From: Ktedonobacter racemifer DSM 44963
GTDB lineage: Bacteria > Chloroflexota > Ktedonobacteria > Ktedonobacterales > Ktedonobacteraceae
Length of the DNA: 64,000 bases
Direction: 5' to 3'
Assembly (NCBI RefSeq): GCF_000178855.1
Contig: NZ_ADVG01000005.1
Span: 1,054,001 to 1,118,000, forward strand
A program made the translations under genes and the position numbers. How positions within the stretch are numbered: the first letter of the stretch is position 1; each line of letters begins with the position of its first letter. The notes below the pieces were generated by a model that had not been told where the DNA came from, ran no database searches, and saw nothing but the letters and a program-made list of their open reading frames with translations. Shown piece by piece: positions 28,444 to 37,608 of the stretch.

Positions 28444-28838
28444 GGCGAGAAAACCACGAGGTCTTCAGCCTCGTGGATGAATCGCCGGACCGCCTCTTGT
28501 TCTTTTGAGCAAGAGACGATCCATTGACTCAAAAAACTCTGCCCGAAGGCAGGTGGTGCGTATCCCTTCGCTATGACCACGAAGGGAATCCGGCTTCATC
28601 TCGACAAGGTTCAAAAGGCTTTTTACACCGAGAGCACCAGCCCTTTCCTCAAGCCTACTTAACTCTCAGCGACAGAGCAGCGGTCTGATGCGTCAACCGC
28701 AGGTGTCATGACCTATCGAACGTAGCGCCCATTTCTGGGGCTGAGTCTGGTGAACTCAGACTTCCGAGGAAGCTACTGAACCAAATCTTCAGTGACTTCC
28801 GAAGAAGCCGCTGCGTCTTTAGCTCAGCGGTAGTTCAC
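28444..28838 (+). mobile_element. Probable tnpB-less IS200/IS605-type element (non-autonomous)
   Basis: The left end at 28444-28486 has the same hairpin plan as two TnpB elements in the window: outer stem GGCGA/TCGCC, internal loop GAAAA opposite ATGAA, inner stem CCACGAGG/CCTCGTGG. The right end at 28808-28838 has stem CCGCTG/CAGCGG around CTTTAGCT, then TAGTTCAC, like the CTTTAG-loop right ends. Between them there is no reading frame of note, but several short hairpins and two near-repeats of GACTTCCGA. This fits a palindrome-associated element moved in trans, possibly still making an omega-like RNA. Confidence 0.6.
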
Positions 28839-28853
28839 TCCGCGTCTCGCCTC

Positions 28854-30488
28854 CTATTGAGGAGGAAAGATTGCTAGATTCGTAAATTGTGCCTCAGCCC
28901 CTGGTTTTGTTTTGGGCAGGTTCGAGACAAAGAACGCAACAGAACCACTTAAGTAGCTGTTATCAGAGATCGTTTTAATGGTCTGTCCATTCACAATGAA
29001 AGTCATCGTGGACCCTTTGGCCTTCACCACAATTTGATTAGTCTTACCCATTGGTTGAATAGCCGGGCTCGCGGCATTAGGCACGAGCGTTTGAGCCTCA
29101 AGCACTGTCGTCTTAGCTGGATCAGACATGCCCTTGAAAATGGTATAGGTGCCATCGCCATACAATTCAAGGCGATAGAAGGTCGCCAATGAGCCATTTT
29201 GCGCCGCAGCGGCGCGAATAACCACACCATAGCCACCACCACCTGACTGTGGATTCGGGTCGCCTTTGCTAAGCGTCGCATTCACAAACAACTGGAAGTC
29301 ACCATATGACTTACTATCGGGTAGTGTCTCGGTGAAGAGCTTATTATCGTTGTCTTTCAGGGTAAGCGCGCCGTTGCTCAGAGACGCCGCGAACGCGCCT
29401 TTCGCATCCTTTTCCAGGTGCCAGCCATTGTTGTTATTTGCGAACGTATCGGCAAACAATGGCTTACCGGTCGGGGTGGATAATGGCTTGAGCGTATTGA
29501 CTGTCGCGGTACTCTTGTTCGCATCAGTATTGTTTCCATGAGAGAAAATGAGCGAGCCACCAACACCTGCGATAATCACTACCAATACCAGCACAACTGC
29601 GCCAATAATCATGCCCCAGCGAGGACGTTTCTGCTGCTCCGAGAGGGCAAAGGGATCAGGGGCAGGCGAGAATGGGATCGAATTCCCGGTAGTCCGCTCA
29701 TTGCCTTGATTGCCAGCGAAAGGAGAACCGCTCTCCATGCCATTCTGTCCCCACTGCATACCCGAACCGTTAGGCGCCTGGGGCTGGTTCCACTGCCCAG
29801 AACCCATTGGTGTCTGGGGCTGGTTCCACTGCCCTGAGCCCATTGACGTTTGAGGCTGATTCCACTGTGTCGCTGAATCAGTGGCCCCCTGGGGCTGCCC
29901 CCACTGCCCAGAACCCATTGGTGTCTGGGGCTGGTTCCATTGTCCAGAACCTGTTTGGGGCTGCGCCTGGTTCCATTGTCCAGAACCTGTTTGGGGCTGC
30001 GCCTGGTTCCATTGTCCAGAACCTGTTTGGGGCTGCGCCTGGTTCCATTGTCCAGAACCTGTTTGGGGCTGCGCCTGGTTCCATTGTCCAGAACCTGTTT
30101 GGGGCTGCGCCTGGTTCCATTGTGTGCCTGAACCGGGCGCAGCGTTAGCAGGTGCTCCCCATGGCGCATTTGCATTCGCTGGTTCCTGCGCCGGGGCTGA
30201 TTGTCCCCATTGAGGAGCCGCAAATTGCCCCCACTGAGAACGATTATCTGGCGCTGAATCGGGTGCATTTGTCGGTTGATTCCAACCCGGGCCACCTCCC
30301 TGGTTGAGTCCAGGCATTGAAGGAGGAAAATTACTGCCAAATGGCGACCCACTGTTCCCTTGATTTCCCATCGCAGGTCCCGATTCAAAGAGCAATCCGC
30401 AATTTCGACAACGCCCCTCATTCATAGGCGATGCCGCGCCGCAGCGTGGACATTGACGTCCTTGTATATTAAATACCGACGAGGACAT
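28854..30488 (-). CDS. Zinc-ribbon, Gln/Pro repeat, single-TM surface protein
   Basis: A 544-residue protein. N-terminal zinc ribbon CPRCG...CRNCG (about 13-33), a long low-complexity region rich in Q, P, G, N, W (about 40-270) including five perfect 12-residue repeats (SGQWNQAQPQTG), one TM helix (about 290-312), then an outside domain of about 220 residues with a beta-sandwich look (concanavalin/DUF1080-like: WHLEKDAKGAF, VVIRAAAAQNG). Same architecture as the broken gene at 42590-43877. Function unknown; a carbohydrate-binding or sensing role is a guess. Start at 30488 is preceded by GGAGG. Confidence 0.75.
   Translation of the reverse strand: MSSSVFNIQGRQCPRCGAASPMNEGRCRNCGLLFESGPAMGNQGNSGSPFGSNFPPSMPGLNQGGGPGWNQPTNAPDSAPDNRSQWGQFAAPQWGQSAPAQEPANANAPWGAPANAAPGSGTQWNQAQPQTGSGQWNQAQPQTGSGQWNQAQPQTGSGQWNQAQPQTGSGQWNQAQPQTGSGQWNQPQTPMGSGQWGQPQGATDSATQWNQPQTSMGSGQWNQPQTPMGSGQWNQPQAPNGSGMQWGQNGMESGSPFAGNQGNERTTGNSIPFSPAPDPFALSEQQKRPRWGMIIGAVVLVLVVIIAGVGGSLIFSHGNNTDANKSTATVNTLKPLSTPTGKPLFADTFANNNNGWHLEKDAKGAFAASLSNGALTLKDNDNKLFTETLPDSKSYGDFQLFVNATLSKGDPNPQSGGGGYGVVIRAAAAQNGSLATFYRLELYGDGTYTIFKGMSDPAKTTVLEAQTLVPNAASPAIQPMGKTNQIVVKAKGSTMTFIVNGQTIKTISDNSYLSGSVAFFVSNLPKTKPGAEAQFTNLAIFPPQ
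29941..30120. repeat. Five perfect tandem 36-bp repeats in the surface-protein gene
   Basis: Units at 29941, 29977, 30013, 30049 and 30085, all identical, encoding 12 residues each. Related imperfect units continue on the left to about 29785. Exact identity implies recent expansion or contraction. Confidence 0.95.
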
Positions 30489-31078
30489 GGAAACCTCCAA
30501 TAACAACCGACATGCTTAACGCTGAGTATCGCATAGATCCACAAGAAAGTCCAACACACTCCTGAAAGATGGTATCTTTAGGTCGATTGGCGAATTCTAC
30601 ACATCTTTTTTTGCATTGATCTGCTGTATCTACTCCGGACTTCTCGCCACTCCGTGGCTCGCACCGCACCCTCTAACCCCTGCTCAGCGTCTCAGACGCT
30701 GAGAACACCTCGCAAAGAGAGGAACTGAGTAGTTACAACCTGCTTTATAAAGGACTTCTATACATAGAGAAACACGCGAGAAAGTCAAAGAAGTGTGTAT
30801 GCTTACCAGAGATAAGCGCGCAACAAGCGTAGGTTATACTTATAGCAATGCGGTCGATACTACAAAAATCGTACAAAAATATCCCTTTAACGCAGGAAAT
30901 ACAACAATCTTCCGTAAAACATTCTTCCCACTAGAAATATATCGCAAAGGCAGCCAGATATATCACAAATCTAGGAAAAAAGGCACGGTGGCTGGACACA
31001 CAATAACCAATCAGTAAAAATTTTGCTTGGGCTTATAGTATCATAAAGTCAGCAATAAGTGGTATCTTTTCGCAAAAA
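30489..31078. other. 590-bp intergenic region, no gene recognised
   Basis: AT-rich from about 30730 to 31060. Nothing recognised except the promoter region expected for the surface-protein gene on the minus strand. Confidence 0.4.
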
Positions 31079-31147
31079 AAGTGGGGTGAGGTAGGCAGGA
31101 GCGATGCTGGCGTTAGCAGCATCGCTCCTGCCTACCTCACCCCACTT
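31079..31147. terminator. Perfect 31-bp hairpin 3' of the ATP-grasp gene
   Basis: Arms 31079-31109 and 31117-31147, loop 7 nt, starting 5 nt after the minus-strand stop. On the minus strand it is followed by a run of T, so it can work as an intrinsic terminator for the ATP-grasp operon. Confidence 0.9.
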
Positions 31148-31152
31148 GTGTC

Positions 31153-32436
31153 CTAGCGCATACTGAGCACTGGTATCTCTCGGCGGATCTCAAAGTGGAG
31201 ACAGCGATGCGCCTGCCGCAGCGCCTCCTCCACCTGGACTGGAGTTTCACCACGCGCGAAGATAAAACCCAAGTAACTGGCCCCCTCTGGCAATGGCACC
31301 AGGGGATGATGCACCTTCGCCGTGATCTCGACGCCTGTAATCAAGGGAACAGCCGCCGCCTCTTCCACGCCTGTCACCCCTTTGAGTATGCCTGCGGAGG
31401 GAATAGGAATCATCATCACGCCAGTCGCGTGCGTGTCACGTTCAAGCGTTTGAATTTCTTCGCCGATGGCATGCCGCAAAATCAGCTCTTCAAGGCACAT
31501 GCCTGAACCAAACTCAAGGATGGTAGAACAGAGGCCCCCTATCGAGCGGCCAGCAATTTCGAGCATCCAGGGTCCGGACTCATTGACGCGAAGCTCGGCA
31601 TGCACCGGCCCATGGCGCAACCCCAACGCAGACGCAGCCGTCGAGACGCACGCCGCGATGGCTTGCTGTACCTCTTGAGAGAGACGCGAAGGCGTGGTAT
31701 AGATCGTCTCCTCGAAGAAAGGGCCGTCCAGGGGATCTGGCTTATCAAAGAGTGTCAGGACTTTGAGTGCCCCATGAGTCAGGATACCTTCAAGCGCGAC
31801 CTCGACCCCTGGAATAAAGTCCTCCACCAGGAAAGTCGTCTCTTCCTCTGCATATCCCTCGCTCAGGACGATTCGCTTCAGGCGATAGAAGGCCTGGAGG
31901 AACTCCGCTGGATTATTGGCGCGTATCACCCCACGGCTACCGGAGAGGCGACGTGGCTTCAACACGCAGGGATAACTCACGCGTTGCGCGATCTCTTCTG
32001 GTGCTTCCTGCAAACTAAAATCGCGGAACACCGGGCAGGGCGCGCCCCCCTCCGACATCAGGCGTCGCATCAAGAGCTTATCGCGCGCGGCTTCTGCCGC
32101 ACCGGGCGAGTTATGAGGAAGCCCCAGGGCGGCACAGGCTTGAGCGGCCAGCTCGCTGGCGCTATCATCCACTGAGAGTATGGCGGTGATAGGATGCTCC
32201 CGCGCATAGTCCGTAATGGTACGCACCGATGTTGGAGTATCGGAGAAATCAATCCCCAGCGGCACATGCCAGTAGTCCGCCAGCGATTCAGGAAGATCGA
32301 TCCCTACAACCACCTCCAGTTGTAACTGTTGCGCAGCGCTCAAAAACGCACCGGCGCGATAGGTTGAGGGCGACATAAGCAAGAGAACGCGCTTTGAGGC
32401 CTCTTCTCTTGCATACATACTACGTACATTGCTCAT
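31153..32436 (-). CDS. ATP-grasp family enzyme
   Basis: A 427-residue ATP-grasp ligase. N-terminal Rossmann-like part (RVLLLMSPSTYRAGAF), then the ATP-binding half with SYPCVLKPRRLSGSRGV and FLVEDFIPGVEVALEG (about 205-220). Metal and phosphate residues lie in HAELRVNESGPWMLEIAGR (about 290-308). Resembles carbamoyl-phosphate/biotin-carboxylase-like amino-acid ligases that join a carboxylate to an amine. Substrates unknown. The preceding small gene ends 5 nt upstream, so they form an operon closed by a 31-bp hairpin. Confidence 0.82.
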   Translation of the reverse strand: MSNVRSMYAREEASKRVLLLMSPSTYRAGAFLSAAQQLQLEVVVGIDLPESLADYWHVPLGIDFSDTPTSVRTITDYAREHPITAILSVDDSASELAAQACAALGLPHNSPGAAEAARDKLLMRRLMSEGGAPCPVFRDFSLQEAPEEIAQRVSYPCVLKPRRLSGSRGVIRANNPAEFLQAFYRLKRIVLSEGYAEEETTFLVEDFIPGVEVALEGILTHGALKVLTLFDKPDPLDGPFFEETIYTTPSRLSQEVQQAIAACVSTAASALGLRHGPVHAELRVNESGPWMLEIAGRSIGGLCSTILEFGSGMCLEELILRHAIGEEIQTLERDTHATGVMMIPIPSAGILKGVTGVEEAAAVPLITGVEITAKVHHPLVPLPEGASYLGFIFARGETPVQVEEALRQAHRCLHFEIRREIPVLSMR

Positions 32437-32441
32437 AGACG

Positions 32442-32720
32442 TTACTCATCCTGCTCTACATCTACAACAAGACCCTTTGATTTCAAGGCAGCCGCCAGCC
32501 CGAAGAGGCGTGCATCGCCGCGCACCGTCCAGAGAAGCTCTTGAGAGGACAACGCCGGTTTCTGGCTCTCCTCCCAATGACATTCATAGGCCCCCTGCCA
32601 GTTCCTATGCTGCACCCGCCCCTGGTAGTGCCAGGGCGCGGTCATTGGACGGCGATGGTTAAAACCCAGGCCAGCACCATCAATGCTAGCAAAATCTTTA
32701 CTGCGAAAGATGACCTTCAT
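32442..32720 (-). CDS. Small conserved-looking protein of unknown function
   Basis: A 92-residue soluble protein, mixed alpha/beta, with KVIFRSKDFASIDGAGLGF at the start and a C-terminal ARLFGLAAALKSKGLVVDV. Start at 32720 chosen because GAGG lies 9 nt upstream; the frame is open further but without a better site. Lies 5 nt upstream of the ATP-grasp gene in the same operon, so it may be an accessory subunit. Family not recognised. Confidence 0.6.
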   Translation of the reverse strand: MKVIFRSKDFASIDGAGLGFNHRRPMTAPWHYQGRVQHRNWQGAYECHWEESQKPALSSQELLWTVRGDARLFGLAAALKSKGLVVDVEQDE

Positions 32721-32911
32721 GCTTCCAAACCTCGTGCGGATTCCTATGCTTAGCTTATCATAGCAGCAACCAGCTCTTATGAAAACCATTTCGCGCGCCA
32801 AAAGCTGTCATCTACACACCACATTATTACATTTTCGTAGTAGAATACATCAGAGAAAGGCGAATGACTAGCTTAATACCATAACAACTATAAGAAACGA
32901 AAGAGATTCCC

Positions 32912-33580
32912 ATGTCTACACTTACATTCTGGATAGATGTCGATAATACCCTCATTGATAATGACAGGGTCAAACAAGATCTTTTTGATCAGCTACAAAA
33001 TCTTCTCGGCGAGAAGCTCAACACACGTTTCTGGGAAGTCTATGAAGAGGTGCGCGAGGAGAAAAGCGTCGTTGATATCCCGCTTACACTGGAGCGCCTG
33101 CGTGAAGAGACACCTCTTACAGAGATGAACGACGAAACCTACAAACGCGCCCACGCCATATTTGACGACTATCCCTTTGACGAGCAGCTCTATCCTCATA
33201 CGTTGGAGACGCTGGCCCATCTGGGCTCCCTGGGAACAACGGTCATCGTCTCCGATGGCGACCAGGTGTTTCAAGATAATAAGATCCACCAGAGCGGGCT
33301 GGCCCAGGCCGTCGAGGGGCGCGTCCTCATCTATGGGCATAAACAGAGGCACCTCGACGAAATCATTGCGCGCTACCCGGCGGACCACTTTGTGATGATC
33401 GATGACAAGCCTCAGATCCTGCATGAAACGAAGGCCATTCTAGGCCAGCGCCTGACAACCGTCTTCGTCCAGCAAGGCAAGTATGCACACGCCAACCCAC
33501 CCAAGGGCTTTACACCAACCATCACAGTCTCTACAATCGCGGACCTGCACACATACGCCGCAGAACAATTCCTGAAATAG
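32912..33580 (+). CDS. HAD-superfamily hydrolase
   Basis: A 222-residue protein. Motif I is FWIDVDNTLID (nucleophile Asp9 and Asp11), motif II VIVSDGD, motif III Lys likely in GHKQRHL, motif IV FVMIDDKPQIL. A mainly helical cap sits between motifs I and II (about 20-95). Probable small-molecule phosphatase; substrate unknown. Divergent from the 32.7-kb operon and convergent with the alpha-mannosidase gene. Confidence 0.85.
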   Translation: MSTLTFWIDVDNTLIDNDRVKQDLFDQLQNLLGEKLNTRFWEVYEEVREEKSVVDIPLTLERLREETPLTEMNDETYKRAHAIFDDYPFDEQLYPHTLETLAHLGSLGTTVIVSDGDQVFQDNKIHQSGLAQAVEGRVLIYGHKQRHLDEIIARYPADHFVMIDDKPQILHETKAILGQRLTTVFVQQGKYAHANPPKGFTPTITVSTIADLHTYAAEQFLK

Positions 33581-33621
33581 AGGTTCATGCCAGCATGGAC
33601 CCATTCATCGCCCAATACACC

Positions 33622-33686
33622 CTTGAGAGTGATGTGATGGACCGGAGCGGCCACTGGCCGCTCCGGTCCATCACATCACTCTCAAG
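33622..33686. terminator. Perfect 32-bp palindrome between convergent genes
   Basis: Arms 33622-33653 and 33655-33686 with one base between. It lies 42 nt after the HAD stop and 24 nt after the mannosidase stop. No T-run on either side. The adjoining 24-nt block 33685-33708 is identical to 12859-12882 (inverted), also next to a long hairpin. Confidence 0.85.
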
Positions 33687-33709
33687 GCGAGCGCCGCAGG
33701 CGCGAGAAA

Positions 33710-36700
33710 TCAGGCCAGGTGGACGCGGAAGGTTTTAATCTCGAAGGGGCGCACGGCGAAGGAGAGCGTCTTGCCTTCATACTGTGCCTCGCCCTGTGGC
33801 TTCTCCAGCAGGTTACACTCCTGCGCGGAGACGATGGAAGAGGCAAAGCGCAAAGTGGCCTTTCCGCGCCGGTTGTGCGCTTCATAAAGACGCACAATGA
33901 GACCATCGCCATCCTCGGCAGGTTTGACCGTCTCCACAATAATATGTGGGCAGTCGGTCTGCAAGAATGAAGCGGACGAAGGTGCATTGGCAGCAGTGGG
34001 CTGGGCCGTCCCCTGCGCCAGCAGCACCGGAACATTTAGCTCATACGCACGACGCTCCACACCTGCTTCGCGCCAATCTCCCTGGTGCGGTAAGAGGCTA
34101 TAGGTGAAGCGATGCAACCCCTGGTCAGCCTCTGGATCTGGACTGACACCAGATTTCAAGAGCGTCAGGCGCATGACATTATCATGCACATCATGGCCAT
34201 ACTTGCTATCGTTCAGCAGGCTCACGCCATAGCCACTCTCGCTGAGATCAATCCAGCGATGGGCGCAGACCTCAAAACGCGCCATATCCCACGAGGTATT
34301 GCGATGCGTCGGTCGCTGAATATGCCCAAACTGGATCTCATACGTTGCCTGGGCACTGTTAATCGCCACGGGGAAGGCGGCTTTCAGGACTGTCTGATGC
34401 TCATGCCAATCAATCTCTGTCACGAAATCGATACGCGCCGAGTGACGCCAGAGAGAGATCCGCTGGGTGACACGCGAGGCCATGAAGGGACGCACCACCT
34501 CAACCGTCGCCCGGATGGGACCCTCCTCGATCACACGTACGCTCGCCGCCTCCGACAGAGGATAAGGCTTCTCTTCATAGAAGATATCGATATCCCAGGC
34601 ATCAAAGTTTAAGGGACGATCTTCAAAAGCAATCAACTGATTGCCCGTTTGCCCTGGCGCCAGCACATCGCGCTCAGCCAGTTTATCATAGAGGCGTTCA
34701 ATCTCGCCGTTTGCCGTCAAGTTCAGCTCATAGTAGGCGTTCTGGAGGGTAATCTGTCCATTGGCATCCACGGAAGCCCGACAGGCGCTCTCCGATGCAC
34801 CAGTTTCAGCGGCTTCAAGCGTGGCAAAGCCCATTGAAGGGACCTTAACCGTATCGAGTAAGAGATGCTTCTGGCCATCCCAGTCCTCCACCTGCTGTCC
34901 CTCTGGCAGCGTCTCCGCGTCGACAGCAGCCAGCGCAACCTGGACGGGATCAGTGCGCTCCCAGGGAAGTGTATTCAGTAAACCTGGTTGGGCTAAACTC
35001 CAGCCCAGGGAACTGGCCAGGTGGGCAATAGCCTCGTCGCGTACCTCAGAGGCAATCGCGTGCGCCTGCTGATAGAGGCGCAGGGCGTCCTCATAGACCT
35101 CGGCAATCGACGAGCCGGGCAGGACATCATGGAACTGATTCAGTAGCACCAACTTCCAGGCCTCATTCACGCGCTCCTGGCGCGTTTGCATGCCATAGAG
35201 GCTGGCCCAGGCATTGAGCAGTTCGACCTCGCGCAGATAGAACTCGGCCCGGCGATTGCCCTGTTTGGTGCGTGCCTGCGAGGTATAGGTTCCCCGATGA
35301 TACTCCAGGTAGAGCTCGCCCACCCAGTTTGGCAATTCGGGATGCTCCCAGACGCGCTCATAGAGATCATCGAAGTAGCGATCCACGCGTCCCATCTCCA
35401 CCGTGGGGAAGCCTGGCAAGTCACGAAGTACAAGCGAGCGCTCAAGCTGATGCTCTTCGGGGCCACCACCACCATCACCCCAACCACAGAGGTAGAGCAG
35501 TTCGTCATTGATCTGCTGCTGGCGATAATTCTTCCAGGTCCCCCAGATATCCGAGGCGCGGAAGGGACCATTATAGGTATAGTAGGTGCTGACCGTTGAG
35601 ACATCGGGCGCGGTCACAAAGTGCGTGAGCACCTCTGTCCCATCGATGCCACGCCAGCGGAAGGTATCGCATGGCATACGGTTAAACTGGTTCCAGCTGA
35701 TCTTCGTGGTCATAAAGACCGGGATATCACAGCCGCGCATGATCTGTGGCATGGCCGCACTATAGCCAAAGACATCCGGTAGCCAGATATAGCGTGGCGC
35801 ATAGCCATATTCTTCTTCCATAAAGCGCGTGCCGTGCAGCACCTGGCGTACCAGCGATTCACCCGAGGTCAGGTTACAGTCAGCCTCAACCCACATGGCG
35901 CCAACCAGTTCGATCCGCCCCTCAGCAATACGCTGCTTCACCCGCTCATAGAGCTCAGGCAGGTCTTCTTTGACCCATTGCAGCGCCTGGGGCTGGCTAT
36001 GGGCATAATAGTAATCGGGATAGCGCTCCATCAAGCTCAGCACGTTGGCGAGCGTATGGGAAATCTTCTGGTGCGAGCGCCAATACGGCCACTGCCAGGC
36101 CAGGTCCAGGTGCGCGTGCCCCGTGACAATCATATGGGGGCGTGTCCCCGCATTCAAACCGTCCGCAAGCTGATCCTGGAGAAGCGCCAGGGCCTCTCTG
36201 GCCGATTGAATGAAGCGCGCACTCGCGTATCCTTCGCGTAGATCGAGCAGAGTATGGGCCTTATTTAAACGCTCAATCAAGGTGTGGTGTACAAGGTCAT
36301 TTTCGTCAAGCGACAGCGCTGCTTCAAAGACTGTGTGCATCGTATGATAGAGTTGCCATACTGTTTCGTTGCGCGCATGCAACGTCAAGCCCTCAAAAAG
36401 CAGTGGAATATAGGTATAGACCTGGATCGTGAGCTGGTGCTCTTGCCCATCACCCACCAGCTCAGGTAGCAGCAATTGCCGGTGGCGCCAGTCAAAGGCG
36501 CCAATGGCCTGACCATCAAGAAAGACAGTCGCTTCGAGACGCAATAACAGAGAATCATCCTCAGACTGGGGCCAATGCAACTGCAGCACGAGGGCCTGGC
36601 CCTGCCATGAGTCAGGAGCCTGCATGGAGGTCTGTAGCCAGGTTGTCGCATGTTTGCGTCCCCACACCTGGCCAAGTTCTAAAGGTTGCCACGCCACATC

Positions 36701-36835
36701 ATCTGGAAGGGGAGGCGGCGTCATTGGGCCAGTAGCCGGGGCATGTAGAATGGGTTGGAGTTGACGGCGCGGTCCCTCCATCGCTTGAGCCATACGCTTA
36801 ATCGCAGCCCTAAGCTTTTTCTCAGTAAGCGGCAT
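33710..36835 (-). CDS. Alpha-mannosidase, glycoside hydrolase family 38
   Basis: A 1,041-residue cytosolic enzyme with no signal peptide. The GH38 N-terminal domain (about 240-510) has GHAHLDLAWQWPY (zinc His and Asp), EADCNLTSGESL and the nucleophile region YIWLPDVFGYSAAMPQI; MTTKISWNQFNRMP follows. A central three-helix domain and a C-terminal beta-sandwich region complete the usual GH38 length of about 1,000. It removes alpha-linked mannose, probably from imported oligosaccharides. Preceded by leader repeat R4. Confidence 0.93.
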   Translation of the reverse strand: MPLTEKKLRAAIKRMAQAMEGPRRQLQPILHAPATGPMTPPPLPDDVAWQPLELGQVWGRKHATTWLQTSMQAPDSWQGQALVLQLHWPQSEDDSLLLRLEATVFLDGQAIGAFDWRHRQLLLPELVGDGQEHQLTIQVYTYIPLLFEGLTLHARNETVWQLYHTMHTVFEAALSLDENDLVHHTLIERLNKAHTLLDLREGYASARFIQSAREALALLQDQLADGLNAGTRPHMIVTGHAHLDLAWQWPYWRSHQKISHTLANVLSLMERYPDYYYAHSQPQALQWVKEDLPELYERVKQRIAEGRIELVGAMWVEADCNLTSGESLVRQVLHGTRFMEEEYGYAPRYIWLPDVFGYSAAMPQIMRGCDIPVFMTTKISWNQFNRMPCDTFRWRGIDGTEVLTHFVTAPDVSTVSTYYTYNGPFRASDIWGTWKNYRQQQINDELLYLCGWGDGGGGPEEHQLERSLVLRDLPGFPTVEMGRVDRYFDDLYERVWEHPELPNWVGELYLEYHRGTYTSQARTKQGNRRAEFYLREVELLNAWASLYGMQTRQERVNEAWKLVLLNQFHDVLPGSSIAEVYEDALRLYQQAHAIASEVRDEAIAHLASSLGWSLAQPGLLNTLPWERTDPVQVALAAVDAETLPEGQQVEDWDGQKHLLLDTVKVPSMGFATLEAAETGASESACRASVDANGQITLQNAYYELNLTANGEIERLYDKLAERDVLAPGQTGNQLIAFEDRPLNFDAWDIDIFYEEKPYPLSEAASVRVIEEGPIRATVEVVRPFMASRVTQRISLWRHSARIDFVTEIDWHEHQTVLKAAFPVAINSAQATYEIQFGHIQRPTHRNTSWDMARFEVCAHRWIDLSESGYGVSLLNDSKYGHDVHDNVMRLTLLKSGVSPDPEADQGLHRFTYSLLPHQGDWREAGVERRAYELNVPVLLAQGTAQPTAANAPSSASFLQTDCPHIIVETVKPAEDGDGLIVRLYEAHNRRGKATLRFASSIVSAQECNLLEKPQGEAQYEGKTLSFAVRPFEIKTFRVHLA

Positions 36836-36867
36836 AAATATTTTCTATCCTCTCTTTCCCATTACGT

Positions 36868-36947
36868 CCTTTCGAAAACCTGAGCGCGGAGCGCTAGCCA
36901 CGACAGTGGCGCCGTGCCCCCGAATGGGAGTTGGTTTTCGCATAAGA
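36868..36947 (-). repeat. Modular palindromic leader repeat R4
   Basis: On the minus strand: CTTCTTATGCGAAAACC at the outer edge, hairpins GCCAC/GTGGC and AGCGC-TCC-GCGCT, and CTCAGGTTTTCG at the inner edge. Ends 33 nt before the mannosidase start and has the same internal order as R3. Confidence 0.75.
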
Positions 36948-37127
36948 AGGATTTGGGGGTCGTGTGCGAACATTGTAGCATCGAGTCCCGCAAGGCGGCA
37001 ATCAACGCTTGGTCGATATGGTATAGTATCTGTGCTATTGCCTTTTAAAGGACAAAGCTTTCATCAAACGGATATACGCTCGCTGTGTGGCATTTGCTAT
37101 TAGAAAAGTAGTAGAATCAACACCGTT

Positions 37128-37598
37128 ATGAAAAAGCAGCAACGTTCTTCCCATACGCATATCATCCTCAGCCAGGAGGCTCGGGAGGAGATACAGAAAG
37201 ATGTGCATCAGCGCGCGCATATTGAAGCCTGTGGTGCCCTCCTGGGGATCATGGATGAGGAGGGCAACTGGTGTATAGAACACGCGCATCCACTGGCCAA
37301 TACCGCGAATTCGCCTGTCTACTTCGAGTTTGACCCTCAGGAACTCTTAACAGTAGAGATGAGCCACCCGGGACAACTCATTGGAGTCTACCACAGTCAC
37401 CCAACAGGCTATGCCCAGGCCAGCAGTACGGATAGCGACAACATGCGCCGCGTCAACGCTGAACAGGGCATTCCCTGGGCCTGGCTGATTGTCTGCGGAC
37501 CCTTCAACCAGGCTCAGGAGTTGGCAAACGAGAAGCTGCTAGGCTATTTTCACTATGAGCGCGAGGGCCTGCAACGCCTGGAGATCGTTTTCCAATAA
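37128..37598 (+). CDS. JAMM (Mov34/MPN/PAD-1) metallopeptidase
   Basis: A 156-residue single JAB domain. It has the complete zinc set: Glu33 in HIEACGALLG, then His89-x-His91, Ser99 and Asp102 (YHSHPTGYAQASSTD). Bacterial relatives cut peptides or ubiquitin-like tails such as those of ThiS/MoaD-type sulfur carriers, or act in cysteine synthesis (Mec+). No sulfur-carrier, E1-like or CysM gene is adjacent, so the substrate is unknown. Convergent with the esterase gene, 10 bp apart. Confidence 0.88.
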   Translation: MKKQQRSSHTHIILSQEAREEIQKDVHQRAHIEACGALLGIMDEEGNWCIEHAHPLANTANSPVYFEFDPQELLTVEMSHPGQLIGVYHSHPTGYAQASSTDSDNMRRVNAEQGIPWAWLIVCGPFNQAQELANEKLLGYFHYEREGLQRLEIVFQ

Positions 37599-37608
37599 CA
37601 AAATATGC

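Noticed and set aside
28814..28850. tRNA-like D-arm (TTAGCTCAGCGGTAG)
   Set aside because: No matching D-stem partner, anticodon arm or T-arm follows; the stretch is better read as the right-end hairpin of a tnpB-less element.
29941..30120. 36-bp repeats resembling a CRISPR array
   Set aside because: The units are directly joined with no spacers and lie in frame within a coding gene; each encodes the same 12 residues.
30793..31017. 74-codon frame in the AT-rich spacer at 31 kb
   Set aside because: No ribosome-binding site, no recognisable fold and base composition like the surrounding non-coding DNA.
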